Of a stretch of 33,051 nt of DNA, positions 7,814-16,114 are shown one piece after another. Within the stretch, counting starts at the first letter, position 1; each line of letters begins with the position of its first letter. The DNA lies in assembly GCA_020852755.1 (NCBI GenBank), contig JADZAF010000271.1, positions 1-33,051 on the forward strand, written 5' to 3'. Below the pieces are notes generated by a model that was not told the origin of the DNA, ran no database searches, and saw nothing but the letters and a program-made list of their open reading frames with translations. Source of the DNA: Bryobacterales bacterium (GTDB lineage Bacteria > Acidobacteriota > Terriglobia > Bryobacterales > Bryobacteraceae). The position numbers and the translations under genes were made by a program.

Positions 7814-8832
7814 AGGGCGGCCACCTCGCGGGCGGAGATGGAGTGGCGGCGCATCAGGCGGCTGAATTCCGCTGCGCTGATTCGAGCGGTCCTGCGGATG
7901 CGATTCCGTTCCCGCCAGAGGCGGGGAAGGCGCAGCAGAACGGCAGCGTGGGCCCGCGCTACGAACCAGGCCAACTGAAAGGCGGAGTTCCCTTCGTTCC
8001 GAAACCCGGCCGCCGCCCCGCGATTGCGGAGCAGGTAGTACAGGTGCCAGCCATACCGGGTCAGGGTGACGAAGGGTGCACGGCACAGCAGCGGGGCGGG
8101 GAAGTTCTTCACCAGGACGAACAGGCGGTTGCGCTCCACGTGATAGGCCTTCAGGGCCGATGCGCGGCCCGAAGAGTGGGAATAGTGGTGCCGAACCACG
8201 GCCCGCGGGGCATAGACGCCGGTCCAGCCCGCCCAGCGGGCCCGCAGCCCGAGATCGGTGTCCTCGCAGTACAGAAAAAAACCCTCATCGAACAGCCCGG
8301 CGTCATCCAGCACGGCGCGCCGGTAGAGCGCCGCCGACCCGCTGGGAAACAGCACTTCGGCTTCCCCGCCATACTCCTGCGGCCGCGCCAGGTGCCCGCG
8401 CTGCTTGCTGGAGCCGTCGCCGCAGATCAACATTCCCGCCGAATCCAATGCCTCCCGGCCCGCCAGCCGCACCTGCGGCGCGCACATCCCGGCTTCCGGA
8501 TGGCGCTCCAGCGCGGCCAGCATTTCGGCCAGCCACCCGGGCTCCGCTTCCGCATCGTCGTTCAAGGTCGCCACGAACTCCGCCCGGCTCCGCCGCGCCG
8601 CCTGATTGATGGCTGCGCCGAAGCCGGCGTTCTCGTGATTCTCGATGAGTTGGATCCCGGATGCAAGTCCGGCGGACTCCAGCGTGCGGCGCGCCCTGTT
8701 AAGACCGCTGTTGTCCACCACCCAGATCTCGAAATCCGCGAGGGTCTGCCGTCCAAGCGCCCGCAGGCATTCCACCAGCCTTTGATCGGCCGCCAGCGTG
8801 GGGATCACCACAGCGACAATAGGTTCCGGCAA
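7810..8832 (-). CDS. GT2 glycosyltransferase (rhamnosyltransferase-like)
   Basis: A 340-residue inverting GT-A glycosyltransferase. Seen in order are VVIPTLAAD at 8-16, VVDNSG at 38-43, NAGFGAAINQA at 68-78, NDDAE at 91-95 (DXD-type metal site) and EDTDLGLR at 190-197, the acceptor-side motif common in WbbL/rhamnosyltransferase-like GT2 proteins. The last 100 residues are basic and amphipathic and may bind the membrane. It probably adds a sugar to a lipid-linked glycan in the cytoplasm. The start is TTG at 8832-8830; an in-frame stop lies four codons upstream, so no earlier start exists. It is the first gene of the glycosylation series, 43 bp after yvcK, with a -10-like TAAAAT just upstream. 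Confidence 0.88.
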   Translation of the reverse strand: MPEPIVAVVIPTLAADQRLVECLRALGRQTLADFEIWVVDNSGLNRARRTLESAGLASGIQLIENHENAGFGAAINQAARRSRAEFVATLNDDAEAEPGWLAEMLAALERHPEAGMCAPQVRLAGREALDSAGMLICGDGSSKQRGHLARPQEYGGEAEVLFPSGSAALYRRAVLDDAGLFDEGFFLYCEDTDLGLRARWAGWTGVYAPRAVVRHHYSHSSGRASALKAYHVERNRLFVLVKNFPAPLLCRAPFVTLTRYGWHLYYLLRNRGAAAGFRNEGNSAFQLAWFVARAHAAVLLRLPRLWRERNRIRRTARISAAEFSRLMRRHSISAREVAAL

Positions 8833-8838
8833 ATCCTG

Positions 8839-8846
8839 ATTTTACA
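8839..8846 (-). promoter_or_regulatory. Candidate extended -10 element (TGTAAAAT) before the GT2 gene
   Basis: On the minus strand TGTAAAAT reads from 8846 to 8839, matching an extended -10 (TG plus TAAAAT). It ends 6 nt before the TTG start, so transcription from it would begin at or beside the start codon. It could give the glycosylation operon its own promoter separate from yvcK. No clear -35 was seen. AGGA at 8837-8834 could instead serve as a weak ribosome binding site on a longer transcript. Confidence 0.35.
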
Positions 8847-8875
8847 ACCCGCCGGCTTCCGAGCGGCTGGAACCG

Positions 8876-9934
8876 TTAGTGGCCCGACCGGGCCGCGGCC
8901 GCCCGGGCCCGCCGCCGCCGCTCGCGGGCCAGCATCACGGCCACCGCGGCGATGACCTCGGGCTTGTGCCGCACCTTCTCGGCCTGCTCCGCGAAATCGC
9001 CGGTGACGATCTCCAGCCCCAGACGCCGCAACTCGTCCAGGTCGTTGTCAACCGGTTCGGCGGATTGCCGGGCATAGCGCTTCTTCAGGGCCGGCCGTAT
9101 GGGAGCCGTATTGACAATGGCGTAGTCCAGCATCGGTCCGCCGGCGTGCCGGTACATGGCCCGGATGTGATCCGAGGCCCGGAAATGCATAGTCTCCCCC
9201 GGCTGCCACATCAGGTTGATGAAGCAGGCTTTCGCGGCGGGTGAGCGCCGGATGGCCTCCGGAATCCCGTCTACCAGCAGGTTGGGGATCACGCTGGTGA
9301 ACAGCGAACCGGGCCCGAGGGTGATCAGGTCGGCCCGGGCGATGGCTTCCAGGGTTTCGGCCATGGGTTTCCGCCGGCTGGGCTTCAGCCGGACCCGCAG
9401 GATGCGGGCTTTGCTCCGGCTGATGCGGGTTTCGCCGCGCACGATGCTGCCGTTCTCCAGCGTCGCTTCGAGGACGATGTTGGCGGTGGTGGAAGGATAG
9501 ATGCGGCCTTTAATGGCCAGGACCTCGCTGGAGAGCTTCACCGCTTCGGCGAAATCCCCGGTCACGTGCGACAGAGCGGTGAGAAACAGGTTGCCGAAGC
9601 TGTGGCCCTTCAAGCCCCGTCCGGCCGCGAAGCGGTACTGAAAGAGGCGCGAGAGGAGGGCTTCGTCTTCCGAAAGAGCCACCATGCAGTTGCGGATATC
9701 ACCGGGCGGCAGCACGTCGAACTCCCGCCGCAGCCGGCCCGAGCTGCCGCCGTCGTCGCTGACCGTGACCACGGCCGTGATGTCGACTTGAGGCGCTCCG
9801 CGTGGCGTGGCATACTCTTTCAAACCATGGAGGAGACTGGACAGCCCCGTTCCTCCGCCGATGGCAACGATGCGCAGGGGGGAACGACCGGAGGCAGCAT
9901 CCGCCCCTCCCCCGGAAGGCGGGTCAAGGTTCAT
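8876..9934 (-). CDS. yvcK: YvcK/GlmR family UDP-sugar-binding regulator (CofD-like fold)
   Basis: A 352-residue cytoplasmic protein. Diagnostic blocks are IGGGTGLS at 25-32, TVSDDGGSSGRLR at 57-69, and LPPGDIRNC at 75-83, followed by GHSFGNLFLTAL and a GRIYPST stretch. In Bacillus and Mycobacterium, YvcK/GlmR/CuvA binds UDP-GlcNAc and steers carbon toward cell-wall precursors. The length is slightly above the family norm (about 320), the surplus being a hydrophilic tail at each end. It is transcribed away from rlmB across a 56-bp gap and lies directly upstream of the glycosylation genes, in keeping with a cell-envelope role. The ATG at 9934 has no good Shine-Dalgarno sequence; a TANNNT hexamer lies 8 nt upstream. 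Confidence 0.93.
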   Translation of the reverse strand: MNLDPPSGGGADAASGRSPLRIVAIGGGTGLSSLLHGLKEYATPRGAPQVDITAVVTVSDDGGSSGRLRREFDVLPPGDIRNCMVALSEDEALLSRLFQYRFAAGRGLKGHSFGNLFLTALSHVTGDFAEAVKLSSEVLAIKGRIYPSTTANIVLEATLENGSIVRGETRISRSKARILRVRLKPSRRKPMAETLEAIARADLITLGPGSLFTSVIPNLLVDGIPEAIRRSPAAKACFINLMWQPGETMHFRASDHIRAMYRHAGGPMLDYAIVNTAPIRPALKKRYARQSAEPVDNDLDELRRLGLEIVTGDFAEQAEKVRHKPEVIAAVAVMLARERRRRARAAAARSGH

Positions 9935-9942
9935 TACTCTCT

Positions 9943-9948
9943 ACGGTA
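9943..9948 (-). promoter_or_regulatory. Candidate -10 element (TACCGT) before yvcK
   Basis: Minus-strand TACCGT ends 8 nt before the ATG of yvcK. Alone it is a poor match to a -10. It is listed because the TANNNT pattern recurs at nearly the same distance before other first-of-operon genes in this window. No -35 is evident. Confidence 0.25.
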
Positions 9949-9990
9949 GCATTCCGCAGCCCCTTGCTTCATAGTGGAAAGGAATACTGC

Positions 9991-10707
9991 ATGCCCGTCT
10001 TGACAGGCGTCCATCCGGTGGCGGAAGCCCTGCGCTCAGGCCGTCCCCTGGAGCGCATACTCATCGCCCGCGGGGCCGGCGGAGCGCGTCTGCAGGAACT
10101 GATCGCCCTGGCCCGGGAACGCGACATCCCGGTACGCTTCGAGCCCCGGGACGCTCTGGACCGGATGGCGGGAAGCGCAGCCCACCAGGGGGTGGCGGCG
10201 GTGGCGGCCGCCAAGCGGTATCACAGCCTGGAAGAGGCCGCCGCCGAAGGCAAGCTCCTGGTCCTGCTGGACGGAGTGGAAGATCCGCACAACCTCGGAG
10301 CGGTCATTCGCACGGCCCATGCGGCCGGCGCGGGTGGAATCGTCATCCCGGAGCGGCGTGCGGCCGGACTGACCGAGACCGTGGCCAAAGCGGCTGCCGG
10401 AGCGCTCGAGTACCTGCCGGTGGCCCAAGTGAAGAACGTGAACCGCGCACTGGAGTATCTGAAAGAGCGCGGCTACTGGATCTACGGGCTGGACGAGCGC
10501 GGCGCCGAGACCTACGACCAGGTGGAATTCGCGGCTCCCACGGCCCTGGTGCTGGGAGGGGAGGGCAAGGGGCTGCACGAGCAGGTGAAAAAGCACTGCG
10601 ACGTCCTGGTACGGATTCCCCTGCAGGGGAAGATTTCGTCCCTCAACGTTTCGGTGGCGGCTGGAGTAGTATTGTTCGAATGGAAGCGCCGCCAAACCAG
10701 GGACTGA
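9991..10707 (+). CDS. rlmB: 23S rRNA (guanosine-2'-O-)-methyltransferase RlmB (SpoU/TrmH family)
   Basis: A 238-residue SPOUT methyltransferase that adds a 2'-O-methyl group to a guanosine of 23S rRNA (G2251 in E. coli), using SAM. An N-terminal substrate-binding domain (about 1-75, starting with the typical TGVHPVAEAL) is followed by the SpoU domain with its three motifs: DPHNLGAVIRTA at 98-109 (catalytic Asn and Arg), LVLGGEGKGL at 186-195, and IPLQGKISSLNVSVA at 209-223. The frame is open upstream to 9802, but the ATG at 9991, preceded by GGAAAGGA, gives the family's normal N-terminus. The 3' end overlaps the next gene by 28 bp. A TrmH-like tRNA methyltransferase is less likely given the N-terminal domain. 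Confidence 0.93.
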   Translation: MPVLTGVHPVAEALRSGRPLERILIARGAGGARLQELIALARERDIPVRFEPRDALDRMAGSAAHQGVAAVAAAKRYHSLEEAAAEGKLLVLLDGVEDPHNLGAVIRTAHAAGAGGIVIPERRAAGLTETVAKAAAGALEYLPVAQVKNVNRALEYLKERGYWIYGLDERGAETYDQVEFAAPTALVLGGEGKGLHEQVKKHCDVLVRIPLQGKISSLNVSVAAGVVLFEWKRRQTRD

Positions 10708-12482
10708 CCGGACGCTCCCCGTTCTCCCTCCATCTGAAAAACCCCGCCGTTTGCTGCTCGCTGTTGGGCTTGACTCTGGTTGTTCTGGCCGCGCTGACCT
10801 GGAGGAAATGGCCCGACCTGGTAGTGGACTTCGGGGTCGAGTTGTATATTCCCTGGCAACTGGCGCTCGGCAAGCACCTGTACCGGGATATCGCCTCGGT
10901 GTTCGGGCCGCTGTCCCAGTATTTCCACGCCGCGCTATTCGCGATTTTCGGCCCTTCCTTCACGGTTCTGATCCTCGCCAGCCTCGCCCTGATCGCCCTG
11001 CAGGCCTGGATGGTATTCACGATCTTCCGTGAGACGGCGAATGAAGTAGCGGGACTGGTGGCCGGCGTTTGTTTCCTGGCCGCATTCGCGTTCGCCCAGA
11101 TCGTTCCCATCGGCAACTACAACTACGTCACGCCTTACCAATACGAATCGTCGCATGCCATCATCCTCTCGACCTTCATGCTGCTGGCTCTGCTGCGGGC
11201 GGCGCAGCGCGAATCCCGGGCATGGATCGTGGCGGCAGGCCTGGCGCTGGGCGCGGCGGCCCTGACCAAGCAGGAGATCTTCCTGGGCGCCCTGGCGGCC
11301 GCGGCCGTCTGGGCGTTTCTGGAGTGCCGGAGGGGCATCGCGGGCGTGGGCGGCGTGGTGCGGTTCTTCTCCGGCGCGCTGGCGGTAGCGGTTACGGGCT
11401 GGGGGTTGATCGTGGTTTGTGCCGGCTCCACCGCGGCCGTAAGCGGGATTTGGGACTACTGGCGGATTTCACTCGACCCCCGCATTACCGGAATGCCCTT
11501 CTACCGGGCCGGCATGGGCTTGAACCAGCCGCTGTTGAATCTCGCCATGATCGTGGTAGCCACGGGGATTTGGTCCGCGGCGGCGTGGGCTATCCACCGC
11601 CTCGTGCTGTTGAGGGAGCGGGGTGCGATTGCCGCCTACCGGGTTTGTGCCGTGCTCGGGGCGCTCGCGGCGCTGGCGCTGCCCTGGGGCCTCTCCGGCG
11701 CCTGCCTGCTGCCGGCGGTGCTCTACATCCTGCTTCGCGCCTTCGCCCGCCTCCGCGCGGAGCCCGCCGGCTGGGCCGACCCGGCCGCGCGCCTCTGGAT
11801 CCTGTGGTCCGTGTTTTCCCTCGCCCTGTTGCCCAAGATGCTGCTGGCTCCGCGCATCTACCACTACGGCGCGTTTCTGGGCCTTCCGGGATTCCTGCTG
11901 CTCGCGGTCTTTCTGACGCACCATCTTCCGCAGTCGCTGCGGCTCTCTCCCGGCGGGCAATTCCGGTACCGCCGGCTGGCCGCTATCTTCCTGCTGCTGG
12001 GTATGCTGCGCCTGACGGCGGCCTCGCAAGTCTTCTTTCACTTGAGGAAGACCGCCGATATAGGCCAGGAGGGGGACCGGGTTCGCGTGGTGAACGATTT
12101 CCGGACGCGGACGGTGCGCGCCTTACTGGAGGAAATCGAACGCCGGGTCCCGCGCAACGCCACGCTGGCCGTCTTTCCGGAAGGCGAAATGCTCAACTAC
12201 CTGAGCCGGCGGGCGAATCCCTCCCCCTACATCGACGTGATGCCCCGGGTGATGTTCACCTACGGAGAGCCGGCCATTCTGGCGTCCTACCGCAGCCGGC
12301 CGCCGGACTACATTATTCTGCTGCCGAGGGACACGATGGAATTCGGAGTGGGCGCGTTCGGCGAGGATCCCGCCTACGGCCGCTCGATGGGGGAATGGAT
12401 CGAGAGCGACTATGTGACGGTATTTGAGACCAGCGGACCGCCGCGTCCGCCGGCCAAACTGCTGCAGCGGCGCGGGCCATGA
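10680..12482 (+). CDS. Polytopic membrane protein, GT-C/GT39-like (first of a tandem pair)
   Basis: A 600-residue membrane protein with about ten to twelve hydrophobic segments and a soluble C-terminal domain of about 130 residues. The first external loop has VVDFGVELYIPW, followed by LYRDIASVFGPLSQYFHA. An acidic residue in this loop followed by a Y-R-D block is typical of GT-C enzymes that use lipid-linked sugars. The C-terminal domain (from about 470) contains VFPEGEMLNYLSRRANP and a PRDTMEFGVG block. It closely resembles the next gene product over the whole length. The ATG lies inside the rlmB 3' end, and its own stop overlaps the next ATG by 4 bp, so the three genes form one unit. The substrate is unknown; the family call rests on topology and loop motifs. 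Confidence 0.72.
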   Translation: MEAPPNQGLTGRSPFSLHLKNPAVCCSLLGLTLVVLAALTWRKWPDLVVDFGVELYIPWQLALGKHLYRDIASVFGPLSQYFHAALFAIFGPSFTVLILASLALIALQAWMVFTIFRETANEVAGLVAGVCFLAAFAFAQIVPIGNYNYVTPYQYESSHAIILSTFMLLALLRAAQRESRAWIVAAGLALGAAALTKQEIFLGALAAAAVWAFLECRRGIAGVGGVVRFFSGALAVAVTGWGLIVVCAGSTAAVSGIWDYWRISLDPRITGMPFYRAGMGLNQPLLNLAMIVVATGIWSAAAWAIHRLVLLRERGAIAAYRVCAVLGALAALALPWGLSGACLLPAVLYILLRAFARLRAEPAGWADPAARLWILWSVFSLALLPKMLLAPRIYHYGAFLGLPGFLLLAVFLTHHLPQSLRLSPGGQFRYRRLAAIFLLLGMLRLTAASQVFFHLRKTADIGQEGDRVRVVNDFRTRTVRALLEEIERRVPRNATLAVFPEGEMLNYLSRRANPSPYIDVMPRVMFTYGEPAILASYRSRPPDYIILLPRDTMEFGVGAFGEDPAYGRSMGEWIESDYVTVFETSGPPRPPAKLLQRRGP

Positions 12483-14218
12483 CAACCCGCGGACAGGCGG
12501 GACGTTTCCCCGTCTTTCTGCTCGGCTCAACCTTCCTTCTCCTGGCTGCCCTCACGTGGCGGAAGTGGCCCGACCTCCTCATCGATTTCGGCGCCCAGCT
12601 GTATATCCCCTGGCGAATCTCGGAAGGCGAGCGCATGTACCGCGACATCGTGTACGTGTTCGGACCGCTCTCCCAATATTTTCACGCCGGGCTGATGTCT
12701 CTCTTCGGCCCCTCCTATTCGGTGATTATCGCGGCCAACCTGTTCCTGATCGCCCTGGAAACCTGGCTGCTTTTCATACTCTTTCGCCAGCTGGCCAACC
12801 AACTGGCCGCCACCGCGGCCGGCGTGTGTTTCCTGGCCGCGTTCGGCTTCGCCCAGATGGTGCCGATCGGCAACTATAACTTCGCCAGCCCCTACGCGCA
12901 CGAGGCCACACACGGAATTGTCCTGGCGACCTTCCTGTTTCTGGCCCTGCTGCGCGTGTCGCAGCGCCGGTCCGCACTGTGGGCCGTGGCGGCCGGGCTG
13001 GCCTTCGGAGCCACCGGCCTGACCAAGCAGGAAGTCTTTGCGGCGGCCGCGGCGGCTGTGCTGGTGTGGGCCGTGCTCGAAATGCGGCGGGGACCCGGAC
13101 AAAGCAACGCGCGTCTGTGGCTGGCGTTCCTCGCGCCGGCGCTGGCCGTGACGGCCGCCGCCTGGGGCGCCATCGCCGTTTTCACCGGACTTTCCTCCGC
13201 CACCCGGGGTCTCTCGGAGTTCCTGCGGATCGCACTCGATCCTCGCATCGCCGGAATGCCCCTGTACCTGGGCGGCATGGGTCTGAACCAGCCGGTGCTG
13301 AACCTGATCCTCATGCTGCTCGTGACCGGAGTGTGGGTCCTGGCTGCCTGGATCCTGCACCGCCTGGTGGTCTTTCGGGACCAGGGCCTCACATCCCGCT
13401 ACCGGTGGCTGGCCGCCCTGGGCGCCGCCCTCACCCTGGCCTTGCCCTGGGCCTTGTCGGGCGCCTGCCTGTTGCCGGCGGCGCTCGTCATCCTGTACCG
13501 CGCGGTTGCCGGCCTGCCCCGCACGGCCGGGCCGGAGGCCCGCCTTTGGATTGTCTGGTCGGTGTTCGCCCTGGCGCTGCTTCCTCGGATGTTCCTGGCG
13601 CCCCGCATCTTCCATTACGGTTTCTACCTGGGCATGCCTGCGTTCATCCTGCTGGCGGTCTTCCTGACGCACCATGTTCCCGAATCGCTCCCGCTGTCAC
13701 CCGGAGCGAAGATGCGCTACCGCCGGCTGGCAGCGGCTTTCCTCCTGCTGGGCATGGCGCGTTTGACCGCTACTTCGCAGCTCTTCTTCTATTCGCGCAA
13801 AACGGTTGACGCCGGGCGGGGAGGCGACCGCATCCGCGCCTATGACGATCGCCAGACCCGGGCCGTCCGGACACTGCTCGAGACCTTTGACCGTTCGGTT
13901 CCTCCGGGCGCCAGCCTGGCGGTCCTGCCCGAAGGGGCCATGCTCAATTACCTGGGACGCCGCGCGAATCCGACCGGCTATCTCAACCTGACTCCCCTGG
14001 TGACCGCCGCGTACGGAGAGGATTCCATTCTCGCCGCTTTCCGGCGCCGGCCGCCCGGCTACGTGGTTGTGTTCCCCCGCGACACAGCGGAATTCGGCGT
14101 GGGGCCTTTCGGCCGCGATTCCTCTTACGGCAGGGCCATCCGCGAATGGGTGGAACGCGAGTACACCGCCGTTTTCCGGACCGGTCCGTCGGGAGCCGTC
14201 GTCTGGAAGCGGCGGTGA
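12479..14218 (+). CDS. Polytopic membrane protein, GT-C/GT39-like (second of a tandem pair)
   Basis: A 579-residue paralogue of the preceding gene product. Shared blocks run from the first loop (LTWRKWPDL, then D-F-G-x-x-L-Y-I-P-W), through GVCFLAAF, VPIGNYN, GMGLNQP, SGACLLPA and AVFLTHH, to the soluble C-terminal domain (NYLxRRANP, PRDTxEFGVG). It lacks the longer N-terminal lead of its partner. The conserved acidic loop residues are present, so both copies look intact. ATGA overlap with the previous stop indicates translational coupling. The stop lies 3 bp from the convergent sulfatase. Probably an extracytoplasmic glycosyltransferase; whether the two copies act as a heterodimer or on different acceptors cannot be told. 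Confidence 0.72.
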   Translation: MTTRGQAGRFPVFLLGSTFLLLAALTWRKWPDLLIDFGAQLYIPWRISEGERMYRDIVYVFGPLSQYFHAGLMSLFGPSYSVIIAANLFLIALETWLLFILFRQLANQLAATAAGVCFLAAFGFAQMVPIGNYNFASPYAHEATHGIVLATFLFLALLRVSQRRSALWAVAAGLAFGATGLTKQEVFAAAAAAVLVWAVLEMRRGPGQSNARLWLAFLAPALAVTAAAWGAIAVFTGLSSATRGLSEFLRIALDPRIAGMPLYLGGMGLNQPVLNLILMLLVTGVWVLAAWILHRLVVFRDQGLTSRYRWLAALGAALTLALPWALSGACLLPAALVILYRAVAGLPRTAGPEARLWIVWSVFALALLPRMFLAPRIFHYGFYLGMPAFILLAVFLTHHVPESLPLSPGAKMRYRRLAAAFLLLGMARLTATSQLFFYSRKTVDAGRGGDRIRAYDDRQTRAVRTLLETFDRSVPPGASLAVLPEGAMLNYLGRRANPTGYLNLTPLVTAAYGEDSILAAFRRRPPGYVVVFPRDTAEFGVGPFGRDSSYGRAIREWVEREYTAVFRTGPSGAVVWKRR

Positions 14219-14221
14219 CCC

Positions 14222-15487
14222 TCAGAGATCCCCGACGCGCCGCCGCCACTTCTCCATGAGCGCCGTCATACGGCGGATGCGATCTGCCTGACCGGGATCG
14301 GAGGCCAGGTCGCGCGTTTCATCCGGATCGCCGCGCAAATCGAACAATTGGGTCTTGCCGATCTTCGGATAGCGGATCAGCTTCCATCGTTCGTCCCGAA
14401 CGGCACGCTGCACGTCGCGATAGGCGGTGAATAATGAATCTCTCACCCCCCTGGCGCGGCCCTGGATGACCGGCTGAAGGCTGATCCCGTCCAGTCCCGG
14501 CGGCATCCGCCCGCCCACCAGTTCCATCACCGTGGGGTAGATGTCCAGCAGGTATACCAGCGCGTCCGTGCGGCCCCTGCGAATCCCCGGTCCGGAGAAC
14601 ATCAGCGGCACCTTCATGCTGTGCTCATAGAGACTCTGTTTTCCCATCAGGCCGTGGCTGCCCAGGGCCAAGCCGTTGTCGCCGGAGTAGATGATGATCG
14701 TATCCTCGTACAGTCCGCGCTCCCGAAGCTCGCGCAGCAGCCGCCCGATGTGGAAGTCGAGCCCGGTCATGACGGCGTAGTAGTCGCGCAGGTGCTTGCG
14801 GATCTCGTCCGCGGTGCGCGGCCAGGCCGCCAGCTGCTCGTCGCGCACTTTCAGCTCGCCGTTGTCGAAGGGATGCTCCGGCAGGAAATTGCGGGGCAGG
14901 GGAATGCGCTCGGGGCGGTACAGGTCCAGGTAGCGCCGGGCCGCCACCCGGGGGTCGTGCGGGTTGGCGAAAGCGAGGTACAGGAAGAACGGACGATCTT
15001 GCCTGCGCGAGCGCAGGAACTCGATGGCGCTGTCCACGATCTCGCGGCCTGGCTCCCCCGACCTCCGGTCCTCTTCGTCCTTCAGGTAGCGGCTGGAGTC
15101 GAATCGTTTGTGGATCTCGCGCGCCGTGTTGCCGAGCTTGCCGTGATGGTAGGTGAAGTAGCCCGCTTCCTTCATGGAGTCGGCGAAATTCGCGTCACTG
15201 CCGGAGGCGTATTTCTCGAAACGAAAATAGGCGCGCCCGCTCAGCAGCATGTTGCGGCTGGGGAGACACACCGCCGGAGAGTTGCTGCCCATGCAGTACG
15301 CGTTGTTGAAGACCAGGGAGGAGCGGGCCAGCCCGTCCAGGTGGGGAGTGACGATGTGCCGGTTGCCCAGGGCCGCGATGGTGTCGGTGCGCTGGTCGTC
15401 GGTGAACAGGAACAGCACGTTGGGCCGGCGCTGTCGGGCGGCGGCCGGAGAGGCGCCGAATCCGGCCAGGAAGGTTCGTCTGCGCAT
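14222..15487 (-). CDS. Tat-exported sulfatase (type I, formylglycine-dependent)
   Basis: A 421-residue sulfatase/arylsulfatase A-family enzyme that hydrolyses sulfate esters, or possibly sulfamate as in heparan N-sulfatases, outside the cytoplasm. The N-terminus [11 protein letters not shown] is a Tat signal. Residues are numbered from this [18 protein letters not shown] at 22-36 carries the metal-binding Asp pair (30-31). The key motif C74-L-P-S-R78 is the Cys-type sequence that formylglycine-generating enzyme converts. [11 protein letters not shown] at about 266-276 adds a metal-site Asp-Asn. A TTG at 15505 would add six residues, but its AGG is too close; the ATG at 15487 has GGA at normal spacing. 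It converges with the GT-C pair at 3 bp and diverges from the HD gene. The true substrate is unknown. Confidence 0.9.
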   Translation of the reverse strand: MRRRTFLAGFGASPAAARQRRPNVLFLFTDDQRTDTIAALGNRHIVTPHLDGLARSSLVFNNAYCMGSNSPAVCLPSRNMLLSGRAYFRFEKYASGSDANFADSMKEAGYFTYHHGKLGNTAREIHKRFDSSRYLKDEEDRRSGEPGREIVDSAIEFLRSRRQDRPFFLYLAFANPHDPRVAARRYLDLYRPERIPLPRNFLPEHPFDNGELKVRDEQLAAWPRTADEIRKHLRDYYAVMTGLDFHIGRLLRELRERGLYEDTIIIYSGDNGLALGSHGLMGKQSLYEHSMKVPLMFSGPGIRRGRTDALVYLLDIYPTVMELVGGRMPPGLDGISLQPVIQGRARGVRDSLFTAYRDVQRAVRDERWKLIRYPKIGKTQLFDLRGDPDETRDLASDPGQADRIRRMTALMEKWRRRVGDL

Positions 15488-15524
15488 GAGTTTTCCGATC
15501 CTCAATCCTATCCGAACTTGCTGT

Positions 15525-15530
15525 TATCAT
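15525..15530 (+). promoter_or_regulatory. Candidate -10 element (TATCAT) before the HD-domain gene
   Basis: TATCAT ends 8 nt before the ATG at 15539, and no Shine-Dalgarno sequence lies between. If it is the -10, the transcript would start at or next to the ATG (leaderless). No good -35 was seen at 16-18 nt spacing. Confidence 0.35.
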
Positions 15531-15538
15531 GAATCACC

Positions 15539-16108
15539 ATGATCGATCGGGAACAGGCGTGGAACATTTTGTGCGAGTTCACCAAATCGGAGAGCCTGCG
15601 CAAGCATGCCCTCGCGGTGGAAGCCTGCGTGGTCGCTTACGCGCGCAAGCTCGGGGAAGACGAGACCAAGTGGTCGGTGACCGCGCTACTGCACGATTTC
15701 GACTACGAGATTCACCCCCAGGTGCCCGACCATCCGACCAAAGGCGAGCCGATCCTGGCTGAGAGGGGCGTGAGCGAGGAGATCCGGCGCGCCATCCTGT
15801 CGCACGGCAGCGCTGGTATTCCCAGAACCACGCTGCTCGAAAAGACCTTGTACGCCTGCGATGAACTGGCCGGCTTCATCACCGCCGTGGCCCTGGTGAA
15901 GCCCAACAAGAGCGTCTTCGAGGTGGACGCGAAGTCCGTGAGGAAGAAGATGAAGGACAAGGCCTTCGCCCGTTCGGTGAATCGCGAGGAGATTATTTCC
16001 GGGGCCGCCGATCTGGGTGTGGACCTGAACGAGCACATCGACTTCTGCGCCAAAGCCATGCAGGAGCGCGCCGCCGAGCTGGGACTGCAGGGGCCGGCCG
16101 GACAGTAA
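15539..16108 (+). CDS. HD-superfamily phosphohydrolase (COG2316-like)
   Basis: A 189-residue cytoplasmic protein with an HD metal-dependent phosphohydrolase domain over about residues 18-115. Ligands visible are H23 (in LRKHALAVE), H52-D53 (LLHDFDYE), and probably H65 and H89 (AILSHG). The P-D-H-P-T-K-G-E stretch at 63-70 is typical of a group of uncharacterised predicted HD hydrolases. Relatives act on nucleotides or other phosphoesters, but no substrate can be named. It stands alone between a divergent sulfatase and a convergent secreted-protein gene (6 bp away), so the neighbours give no clue to its role. No ribosome binding site precedes the ATG. Confidence 0.85.
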   Translation: MIDREQAWNILCEFTKSESLRKHALAVEACVVAYARKLGEDETKWSVTALLHDFDYEIHPQVPDHPTKGEPILAERGVSEEIRRAILSHGSAGIPRTTLLEKTLYACDELAGFITAVALVKPNKSVFEVDAKSVRKKMKDKAFARSVNREEIISGAADLGVDLNEHIDFCAKAMQERAAELGLQGPAGQ

Positions 16109-16114
16109 CGGATC

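Noticed and set aside
7814..8086. An N-terminal extension of the DPM-like GT2
   Set aside because: It lies inside the upstream GT2 gene, is Arg/Pro/Ser-rich, and GT2 enzymes start directly at the VPAYNEE strand.
2467..9934. A Zorya effector (ZorC, ZorD, ZorE) hidden downstream of the ZorAB-like pair
   Set aside because: All genes here are on the opposite strand and are glycosyltransferases, GT-C proteins, DUF2304 or YvcK. No nuclease, helicase or HNH motif is present.
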